A stretch of 40,107 nucleotides of DNA from Aigarchaeota archaeon. Lineage in GTDB: Archaea > Thermoproteota > Nitrososphaeria_A > Caldarchaeales > Wolframiiraptoraceae. Location: positions 1 through 40,107 of the forward strand of contig JANXDW010000018.1 in NCBI GenBank assembly GCA_025058515.1, in the 5' to 3' direction. The notes below the pieces were generated by a model. That model had not been told where the DNA came from. It made no database searches and saw nothing but the letters and a program-made list of their open reading frames with translations. The translations under genes and the position numbers were made by a program. Shown here piece after piece: positions 33,977 through 40,107 of this stretch. Positions within the stretch are counted from its first letter, which is position 1; each line of letters begins with the position of its first letter.

Positions 33977-35361
33977 GAACTTGTCTACTGGATACTACAC
34001 TGAGAGAAGGTGAGCTCTACAGATTATTGAAGTTATCGAGAAAGATAGCGATAGCAAGATCTTTACTTGAGGTAGGTATAAGGAGAATCGAGTTGACTTT
34101 AGCTTATCCTCCTAGAACTTCACCAGAAGACTTAAAGATGCTCATATCTTTATTAAATGATTATGATGCTGAGTCAGTAATACATTGTAGAGCTTATAGA
34201 GAAGATGTAGAGAGTGCGAGTAAGTATGATGTGTGGGGAATAGCTGTCTATATAGCTTTAAGCAAGATCCACGCAAGGTATAAGTTCGGAGAAGAAGATC
34301 GAGGAGAATTAACTAGAAGATTAATAGATGCAATAGAGTTATCGAAAGAGTCAGGGTTCAAGTACATTAGAGCTACAATAGAAGATGCTTCAAGAATATA
34401 TTTAGAAGAAGGGTTAGATGAGCTTGTTAAAACAATCAATGTATTGAGAGATGCTGGAGCTACGATTATAAGCTTGCCAGATACTTCAGGTTTAATGACT
34501 CCACCCATTGTAAGAGATTTCATTAAAGATTTAAAGAGATGTGTATCTGCTCAGATCTCGGCACACTTTCATAACGATTATGGTTATGCATCTGCAAATA
34601 CTGTTGAAGCTATTCTAGCAGGGGTAGATGAAGCACATGTAAGTATACTAGGCATAGGTGATAGAAATGGTATTGCAGACCTCTATGAGGTAGTAGCACC
34701 TTTGATAGATATCCATAGAGTAGAGCTTGGAGTAAAACGAGAATCTCTAAAGGATCTATACTCTACCTTTAGCAAGTTGACTGGGATAAGGATTCCAGCT
34801 AGGCATCCATTAAGCGATGAAGCTAGAACTATTAGAGCAGGAGTTCATCAATCGATGACTATAAAAGCTCCAGAAGGATATATTCCAAAAGGAAAACTTC
34901 ATCATGATTTTACTTCTATACTTTATGAGCCTACCCCGTTCATCAGTAAGAGATTAATAGAAGAGATACTAGGAGAATGTAATCTTAGCCATGAGAAGAT
35001 CAAGGAACTGACTGAGCGTATAGGTTCAGAAGCTTCAAGAATGAGTGGAAGGCTACCTATCACCAGACTACAACATATACTATCAGAGTACTTATCGCCT
35101 ACCGCTAGAAAAAAATTAGAGAAATTCTTTGGTCTTGAACGTGCATACGTTCTATTAAAGAGCGGGCCAAGTCTTTCAATTGATAGTTTTATCGAAGAAG
35201 TGTCTAGGTGGAGTGAAGTCGAGCATATTGAAGAAGTCTACGGTTGCTTCGACTTAATATTAACGGTTAAAACGAATCCTGGAATAGAAGAGTTCGTTGA
35301 GAAGCTGAATAAATTATTTGGTAATGGAATAGAGAAGATCAGTATCTTAACATTACGTTAA
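33973..35361 (+). CDS. Homocitrate synthase-like enzyme with C-terminal RAM domain
   Basis: A 462-residue protein. A DRE-TIM barrel opens with LLDTTLREGE and has the HXH metal motif in SAHFHNDYGYASANT, then ILGIGDRNGIADL and AGVHQSMTIKAPEGY. The last ~75 residues form a RAM-like domain (VEEVYGCFDLILTVKT-type). Barrel plus RAM with this length fits crenarchaeal homocitrate synthase, the first step of lysine synthesis via alpha-aminoadipate, where RAM gives lysine feedback. The usual Q after LREGE (LREGEQ) is L here and the TPG segment is changed, so substrate use may differ; isopropylmalate or citramalate synthesis is possible. Confidence 0.8.
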   Translation: MRTCLLDTTLREGELYRLLKLSRKIAIARSLLEVGIRRIELTLAYPPRTSPEDLKMLISLLNDYDAESVIHCRAYREDVESASKYDVWGIAVYIALSKIHARYKFGEEDRGELTRRLIDAIELSKESGFKYIRATIEDASRIYLEEGLDELVKTINVLRDAGATIISLPDTSGLMTPPIVRDFIKDLKRCVSAQISAHFHNDYGYASANTVEAILAGVDEAHVSILGIGDRNGIADLYEVVAPLIDIHRVELGVKRESLKDLYSTFSKLTGIRIPARHPLSDEARTIRAGVHQSMTIKAPEGYIPKGKLHHDFTSILYEPTPFISKRLIEEILGECNLSHEKIKELTERIGSEASRMSGRLPITRLQHILSEYLSPTARKKLEKFFGLERAYVLLKSGPSLSIDSFIEEVSRWSEVEHIEEVYGCFDLILTVKTNPGIEEFVEKLNKLFGNGIEKISILTLR

Positions 35362-35969
35362 AAAAGTTTCTCTAATAATCTTGATACTTCTTCAAGTACA
35401 TCATATTCTTTAGCTCTCTTGATAAGATAGTCTTTATCAATCATAGATAGATTTAGGTAGAGTGTTTTTGCAGCCAACTCAACTCCTTTATAGCCATTCT
35501 TAATTATTAGAGAGATTGAATAATCTTCTGGGGACAGTATCTTTACATTTATATTCGTATTCACTAACTTCTTAGACATCTCATCATCCCATCTTAAAGG
35601 CTCAGGTTCTCTATAAACGCTTAAGAAAAGATTCACTTGAAGGTCGAGCAATTTAATATAACTTCCACTATATGAGAGTCTTCTGAATCCTAGTTTCTCT
35701 AAATTATCTGCGAGAACTCTTAAGTCTAAGTTTCTGATAGAGTATGTTATCTCACTGGACCAGTAAGGTATAGAATAGAAGTTTAAAGCATATTCACCGA
35801 TTAGAGCATATGTTATCTCATTTCTATTCATTATCTCAGAGAACCGTTTTATACAGTGGTTGACGGGCCTAAGCCAAGGCATCATCTCATTAACATAGTT
35901 AAAGACATCGATATCTTTGAATAAGTCTGCTTCTCTCTTAATTCTACTAATCTCTTGGTCGGTTAACAT
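35358..35969 (-). CDS. Degenerate nucleotidyltransferase-like protein (AbiEii/MNT-like)
   Basis: A 203-residue protein with a minimal nucleotidyltransferase outline: ITYALIGEYALNFYSIPYWSSEITYSIRNLDL mimics the GG(X)AXXXXG and TXDIDL strand-helix region, but the catalytic Asp pair is replaced (SSEITY). The rest includes a typical VKILSPEDYSISLIIKNG block. Probably catalytically dead or repurposed. A toxin-antitoxin role, as in the AbiE family, would need a partner; none is visible next to it. Its end overlaps the convergent synthase by 4 bp. Confidence 0.55.
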   Translation of the reverse strand: MLTDQEISRIKREADLFKDIDVFNYVNEMMPWLRPVNHCIKRFSEIMNRNEITYALIGEYALNFYSIPYWSSEITYSIRNLDLRVLADNLEKLGFRRLSYSGSYIKLLDLQVNLFLSVYREPEPLRWDDEMSKKLVNTNINVKILSPEDYSISLIIKNGYKGVELAAKTLYLNLSMIDKDYLIKRAKEYDVLEEVSRLLEKLF

Positions 35970-36014
35970 ACATCACCATCTAGAGATAATGGTAGTTTAA
36001 GATTTTATAGATTT

Positions 36015-36857
36015 TTACATTAAATTATAGTATATGGTAAGCATACTGATGTATGAGAGGAGGAGAGAGGAGGGTAAACTCTTCTCCCACCCTATTCCTC
36101 TCGAATGGGTGAGCCCTGATGCAATCATTATCAATTGAATTATATGTGTTACTACAAATATTGATTGAAGTAATAAAACTATAGAGCTGATCTGAATATT
36201 AAAGTATTGAAAGAGTAGAAGTAGTAGAAGGTATAAGTCTATAGGTATGTAGGAGATGATAGTTGAGATTATTAATCCACCAAATCCTCCACTATAAGGT
36301 GAAAGTATCTCCCCAGAGAGTAGAACGTATCCAAGTACTATCCCCATGCTTATGATAGAGTTTAATATGTTTCCTCCAGAAGGATTGAAAGAGATATGAA
36401 GGATTACTGTCTTGATAGGCATGAGGTATGTTAATATTAGGTAGGCAGCTATGATCGGTATACTTAATGCTGAGTATCTTAAGGGGTTGAAGGCTATCCT
36501 CTCCATCAATGGGGCCACAGATAGGAATCTAGTAATAGCTGTTGGATGTTTAGGTTTAGGCTCAGCTCCTACATCTCTCATCATCTTCTCTACTACGAGT
36601 AAGCCTTTCTCATTTAGTACATACCTACCTCTTCTAACTTGATTTATCAAAGGCTTCAAGAACTCTAGATGATAATATAATGTTCCATAGCTTATGCTTA
36701 GTAGTAGCTTAAGCTGGGTAGCACTCATCTCTCCACGAGTATAGAGTAGAGTAAGTATCTCTCTTCTCAGTGGATTCTTTAAAAGATTGTAAACTTCTAC
36801 TCCATCTATGTTCTCTTTATTCTTCAATCCTCTAGAGATTGAGGAGTACTCCCTCAT
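36015..36857 (-). CDS. Membrane-embedded winged-helix protein
   Basis: A 280-residue protein. Residues ~20-90 are an ArsR-like winged helix (LLKNPLRREILTLLYTRGEMSATQLKLLLSISYGTLYYHLEFLKPL, then wing VRRGRYVLNEKG). From about residue 120 onward there are around five or six hydrophobic helices (for example SALSIPIIAAYLILTYLM). Such DNA-binding membrane proteins are found in archaea and can act as one-component sensors of membrane or surface state. It is divergent from the secreted coiled-coil gene, sharing an AT-rich ~160-bp region, so control of that gene is a natural guess. Confidence 0.8.
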   Translation of the reverse strand: MREYSSISRGLKNKENIDGVEVYNLLKNPLRREILTLLYTRGEMSATQLKLLLSISYGTLYYHLEFLKPLINQVRRGRYVLNEKGLLVVEKMMRDVGAEPKPKHPTAITRFLSVAPLMERIAFNPLRYSALSIPIIAAYLILTYLMPIKTVILHISFNPSGGNILNSIISMGIVLGYVLLSGEILSPYSGGFGGLIISTIISYIPIDLYLLLLLLFQYFNIQISSIVLLLQSIFVVTHIIQLIMIASGLTHSRGIGWEKSLPSSLLLSYISMLTIYYNLM

Positions 36858-37015
36858 ATATTTCTCTCAGATTTTCTGTAGACCTATTTAAAAATTCTAA
36901 GATGAGAATTATCGTTATAGATAAAACTTAATTAGTGATGATGAATGTAATCTTCGAGAAAAATCGAGAAAGAAAAATTATTAAGTTGTTTTTAATATTT
37001 TTAATCAAGGTTGCG

Positions 37016-38518
37016 ATGAAGTCTCCGGCTTTGATATTATCGCTTTTACTATTGATGTCTACGGGGTTAGTTACTGCAACCGATAATGATGTTAGTGTAG
37101 GTATAGTGGAGGCACCTAATGAGGGGTTGAAGATAAGAGTGGAAAGTTTGCTGAAAGAAGTTAAAGAAATGATTGAATATGCAGAGGAGTTGATTGAGCA
37201 AGCAGGAGATATCGGTATAAACATCCAGATCTATAGAGAGATCTTGGAGACCGCTTCCTCAAAATACGATGAAGCATTAGAGCTTTATAGAGATGGAGAT
37301 TACAATAAAGCTTTCTCAGTCTTAATGTACGCTAAAACAAGAGCTCAGATAGTTATCAGATCTATACAAGGATTGGTTGGAGGAGGGCCGATAGGGGTTG
37401 AAGAAGAACTTAACAATGAGCTTAAACATTTAGAGAATAAGTATAAGCATCTAAAATCTTTAGTTGAGCAAGGAGCTTACGATAAATCGCTTAGAGATTT
37501 GCTTAAACAGTTGGAAGACTTGTTGAATAAGGCTCAGGAAATGATGAATAAAAATATTCATGGAGTATATTCTATCTTGGAGAAGATTAGAAGTTTAATA
37601 AATCAGGTCGAGGATATAGTTGGAGAAAAGATCACAACTACTATAACTCAGACAGTTGAAGAAGAAACAAGAAGAAATATTGAGACCGTAAAAACTTTGC
37701 CGACGCCACCCCACACAATCGTAGAGACTAGACCGACTTTCACAACCTTACCTCAAGAATTTAAGAATAAGACCAGAGGTGAAGTAGAGGTAGGGTTAGA
37801 GAAGAGGAATGGAACATATAGGGTGGTCGTAGAACGTGTTGAACATGTGGTAGATTACGGGAACGGGACGATCCTCATAGTTAGGGAGAGAGTTATCTCT
37901 ATTGGAAATAAGACGACTATATCTATTAGTAAAGAGCTACTCTTGGGAAAGAATGAGTCTAAGAGTGTAGCTCAAGTATCGATTGAGCATAATCAAAGCA
38001 TCGTAGGCGCATTCTTCAAGATATCTTCAGAGAAACACGAGGTTCTTACAGTAGATCAGAAAATAGAAGCTCACGTAATCCAAGTAGAGAGAAATAGAGT
38101 TAAGGTTAGACTTAAAGCTCCAGATAACTTTCCAGGTAAGCTCTTCATAATCGAGATATCTCCTGAAATAGTAGACTTGCAGAATATCATGAATTTCAAT
38201 CTAACTGTAAATGGTGAAGAAGCAATCTTGGCATCAAGTCTACTAGATCTAGCTTCAGGAGCATATGACCGTCCAGCATACGTATTCATAATCTCTTCTA
38301 AAGGAGTACAGATACTTTTATACATACCGCACTTCAGCGAGTACATAGTAGAGATAAACGCAGTTCTCCAGAAGATATTAGAATTGTTTAAAGAAAGCCT
38401 TAATCAGATCTTCAGTAAGCCCATGGTCATAGCTACAACTATAATCGCGACAATAATCTTACTCTCATCAGCAACTATCACGCTACGTCAGAAGAAGATT
38501 CTCAGCAAGCTTAAGTAA
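37016..38518 (+). CDS. Secreted coiled-coil protein with C-terminal membrane anchor
   Basis: A 500-residue protein using ATG 37016 (AAGGTTGCG just upstream), which places a clean signal peptide MKSPALILSLLLLMSTGLVTA at the N-terminus; the track's 36935 start adds 27 residues before it. Residues ~30-200 are helical and charged, probable coiled coil (SLLKEVKEMIEYAEELIEQ, ALEQLY-type repeats). A Thr/Pro-rich linker at ~205-245 (TTTITQTVEEETRR) leads to a beta-rich region, then a C-terminal helix (VIATTIIATIILLSSATITL) and basic tail. It is likely displayed on the cell surface. No family recognised. Confidence 0.78.
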   Translation: MKSPALILSLLLLMSTGLVTATDNDVSVGIVEAPNEGLKIRVESLLKEVKEMIEYAEELIEQAGDIGINIQIYREILETASSKYDEALELYRDGDYNKAFSVLMYAKTRAQIVIRSIQGLVGGGPIGVEEELNNELKHLENKYKHLKSLVEQGAYDKSLRDLLKQLEDLLNKAQEMMNKNIHGVYSILEKIRSLINQVEDIVGEKITTTITQTVEEETRRNIETVKTLPTPPHTIVETRPTFTTLPQEFKNKTRGEVEVGLEKRNGTYRVVVERVEHVVDYGNGTILIVRERVISIGNKTTISISKELLLGKNESKSVAQVSIEHNQSIVGAFFKISSEKHEVLTVDQKIEAHVIQVERNRVKVRLKAPDNFPGKLFIIEISPEIVDLQNIMNFNLTVNGEEAILASSLLDLASGAYDRPAYVFIISSKGVQILLYIPHFSEYIVEINAVLQKILELFKESLNQIFSKPMVIATTIIATIILLSSATITLRQKKILSKLK

Positions 38519-38527
38519 AGATGTAAA

Positions 38528-38851
38528 GGCGGCGGCAGCCCCTGAAAGATGATAGGAGAGTAGAAGCCTCGATGCATAAGAAGATGTCTTATACGTTACC
38601 ACGCAGCAGCCCCGCCACGTCTTAGTGCTGCTCCCTCCCGGGCCTAACACGGTTCAACGTGTTCAGAAGCTGGAGCCCACCCCTACGGGTAGGACAGCTT
38701 CTTACGGAGCTCCACGTGGACGCATATTCATCCATCTCTTATGCACTGTACTTCTACTCCTCCTACGCTCTTTCAGGTTCTCTGGCCCCTGCATTTAGCC
38801 CATTTCAGGTTACAGGGAAGGGCTAGCTCCCCAGCCCTACCTGCCGCCGCC
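38528..38851 (-). ncRNA. Signal recognition particle 7S RNA
   Basis: A roughly 324-nt RNA on the minus strand. The ends GGCGGCGGCAG and CTGCCGCCGCC pair as helix 1. The Alu domain has CCCTGTAACCTGAAAT followed by TGCAGGGGCC, which matches the archaeal SRP pattern. The S-domain helix 8 motif GGGAGGGAGCAGCACTAAGACG is present, and a GC-rich hairpin with ACACG/CGTGT is helix 6. It scaffolds SRP19 and SRP54 for cotranslational targeting. High GC in stems against an AT-rich genome points to heat adaptation. It starts 9 bp past the convergent secreted-protein gene. Confidence 0.96.
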
Positions 38852-38872
38852 AATAATGTTATCATGCTCCGT

Positions 38873-38886
38873 AGATATAACCTTTA
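38873..38886 (-). promoter_or_regulatory. Likely SRP RNA promoter
   Basis: On the minus strand AAAGGTTATATC centres about 28 bases before the RNA 5' end at 38851, the standard distance for an archaeal TATA box. Confidence 0.55.
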
Positions 38887-38914
38887 AGAAGATATCGTCT
38901 TTTGGAAAGATGGT

Positions 38915-39163
38915 TCACGCTTCGTTTCTACCACTCTCATTAAAATATTCGAGACTCTCTCTAGGTATTAATACTACTTCTACTAATCCAAGTTTTCTTA
39001 AATGTTGGAGGACCCTCCTCATACTTTCTGGTTTAAGGTTAAATATCTTAGCCAATTCTTTAGAAGACTTAGGACCATTAACCTTAAGGTATAATAGTAT
39101 TCGCATATATCTTGGATTGGTTGCCGATTCTGGAAACTTCTTAAACCTCCAGATATACACCAT
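38915..39163 (-). CDS. Small winged-helix DNA-binding protein
   Basis: An 82-residue HTH protein: MRILLYLKVNGPKSSKELAKIFNLKPESMRRVLQHLRKLGLVEVV is a MarR/ArsR-like winged helix filling most of the chain, with IPRESLEYFNESG forming the end. No effector domain is visible, so it may bind DNA as a dimer. It lies upstream of the SRP RNA on the same strand; its stop is about 63 bp before the RNA 5' end. Target unknown. Confidence 0.7.
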   Translation of the reverse strand: MVYIWRFKKFPESATNPRYMRILLYLKVNGPKSSKELAKIFNLKPESMRRVLQHLRKLGLVEVVLIPRESLEYFNESGRNEA

Positions 39164-39311
39164 CTAGGATTCAGCTATAAAACATCTCAGCAATATTTAG
39201 GTTAGATTAAATATACTCTCTCTTTACAGCTATTCGCAAGGATATTGTAATTAACTATCTCTAGGATTCGACTCCCATTAGTAAAGATGAGCTCCTCTTA
39301 TAGGAAATAAG

Positions 39312-39322
39312 CCTTTATACAT
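39312..39322 (+). promoter_or_regulatory. Likely TATA box of the aldolase gene
   Basis: CCTTTATACATC lies about 25 to 35 bases before ATG 39347, consistent with an archaeal promoter giving an almost leaderless message. Confidence 0.4.
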
Positions 39323-39346
39323 CTTCTCTCAATAGATTACCGGTTG

Positions 39347-40107
39347 ATGGATAGGTTGAAGTTTAAAGGAGTAGTATGTCCGATGATCACCCCTTTCACA
39401 GTCGATGGCTCCATCTATAAAGAAGGTATTAGAAATCTAGTTGAATTCCTCACCAATAATAATATTAATGGTCTATTCGTATGCGGTACCTTTGGTCTAG
39501 GACCAGCGTTAACAATAGAGGAGAGGAAGAAGGTTCTAGAACTAGTGATAGACTCTATCAGTAGACCTCTAGATGTAATTGTTCAAGTCGGTTCAACTAA
39601 TTTAGAGTATAGTTTAGAGTTGGCGAGACATGCTGAAGATTCAGGAGCGGACGCCGTCGCATCTACCCCACCTTTCTACTACCAATACGATGACGAGTCT
39701 ATAACCCGATTCTTCAAAGAACTAGTCTCCCATCTAAACATACCTGTCTTCATATACAACATCCCCTCAAGAATAGGATACAGTGTCTCCACAACATTAC
39801 TTGAGAAGACTATAGATGTAGGTGTCTCAGGTATGAAGGATAGTGGGAACGACATAATCAAGTCTTACGATTACATGTACTCTGCAAAGAGCAAGAATCC
39901 TAATTTTAAGTTTCTTATAGGCACCGAGGCTTTAATGTTGCCTGCGATCATAGCTGGAGCAGATGGATGCGTCTCAGGTCTCTCAAACATTTATCCAGAA
40001 GTTGTTCTAAAACTCTACAACTATCTAATAGAGGGAAAGATTGTTGAGGCAGTAAATCTACAGTTTAAGATATTGAAGGCTAGGAGGATACTAGAATCCG
40101 GTCCATC
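39347..40107 (+). CDS. KDG/DHDPS-family aldolase, 3' end outside window
   Basis: 253 codons of a class I aldolase, cut by the window end and absent from the ORF track. Family motifs are present in order: VVCPMITPFTVDGSI, CGTFGLGPALTIEER, ASTPPFYYQYDDE, YNIPSRIG, the Schiff-base lysine in SGMKDSG, and GTEALMLPAIIAGADGCVSGLSN. GTFGLGPALT is closer to archaeal KDG/KDPG aldolase (GTTGLGPSLS) than to DapA (GTTGE), so a sugar-acid aldolase is favoured over lysine synthesis. The second Thr of GTT, which helps bind pyruvate, is Phe here. No neighbour settles the pathway. Confidence 0.85.
   Translation, partial: MDRLKFKGVVCPMITPFTVDGSIYKEGIRNLVEFLTNNNINGLFVCGTFGLGPALTIEERKKVLELVIDSISRPLDVIVQVGSTNLEYSLELARHAEDSGADAVASTPPFYYQYDDESITRFFKELVSHLNIPVFIYNIPSRIGYSVSTTLLEKTIDVGVSGMKDSGNDIIKSYDYMYSAKSKNPNFKFLIGTEALMLPAIIAGADGCVSGLSNIYPEVVLKLYNYLIEGKIVEAVNLQFKILKARRILESGP

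Noticed and set aside
39164-39346. Repeat of CTAGGATTC and a tRNA T-arm-like GGATTCGACTCCC
   Set aside because: No acceptor or anticodon stem can be built around it, so it is not a tRNA or a clear attachment site.
1-40107. CRISPR arrays, insertion sequences or prophage genes
   Set aside because: No regularly spaced repeats, transposase, integrase or phage structural motifs were seen on either strand.

Overview
This AT-rich window comes from an archaeon. It carries archaeal/eukaryotic-type translation and RNA genes: S19e, L39e, L31e, the PDCD5-like protein, Nep1, the Rpp21-type RNase P subunit, a SmAP3-type Sm protein, and a 7S-type SRP RNA with an Alu domain. tRNA introns at non-canonical positions, a SmAP3-type Lsm, a homocitrate synthase with a C-terminal RAM domain, and a Dps-like bicysteine ferritin suggest a thermophilic member of the TACK group (crenarchaeal, aigarchaeal or deep thaumarchaeal). 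The exact lineage is inference and cannot be fixed from the sequence alone. No CRISPR array, insertion sequence, prophage or rRNA was seen.

Layout. 1-626: a frameshifted restriction-like remnant cut by the window edge. 823-933: tRNA-Gly(GCC) with two introns. 1000-4750: a block of small proteins with a metal/oxygen flavour (a winged-helix protein, two hemerythrin-like paralogues, a PqqD-like protein, a Dps-like ferritin, a TauE/SafE permease). 4755-8362: RNA and translation genes (nep1, rnp4, rps19e, pdcd5, rpl39e, rpl31e, lsm) and a small cysteine protein. 8570-12838: a membrane-anchored subtilase, an ornithine cyclodeaminase-family enzyme and an EamA transporter. 13078-16443: NuoL and NuoM antiporter-like complex I subunits, with no nuoN beside them. 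16467-23052: housekeeping genes (YchF-type GTPase, glyA, Nudix, SIMPL protein, threonine synthase) plus two possible micro-genes missing from the ORF track. 23199-23293: an intron-containing tRNA-Glu(CTC).

23323-28979 is a complete phosphate system. pstS-pstC-pstA-pstB-phoU lies on the minus strand, opposed by a divergent AbrB-PhoU regulator, and the shared promoter region holds a 14-bp palindrome. 29117-31497 is a copper-efflux unit: a small metallochaperone-like protein and a CopA-type ATPase with a YHS domain. The chaperone has CX4C instead of CXXC, and the ATPase reads DKTKT instead of DKTGT. 31581-35969 holds a coiled-coil protein, a free-standing pyruvate-kinase C-domain protein, a DUF116 protein, a RAM-only protein, a RAM-bearing homocitrate synthase relative (probably lysine synthesis) and a degenerate nucleotidyltransferase. 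36015-38518 is a divergent pair: a membrane-embedded winged-helix protein and a secreted, C-terminally anchored coiled-coil protein. The SRP RNA gene follows on the minus strand, then a small HTH gene, and the window ends inside a KDG/DHDPS-family aldolase gene.

The strongest leads are the altered P-type ATPase signature, the two-intron tRNA-Gly, the divergent membrane-HTH/surface-protein pair, the 30-residue membrane microprotein, and the lysine-linked RAM proteins with a lysine-rich ORF overlapping the synthase start. I found no clear new defence or mobile system.
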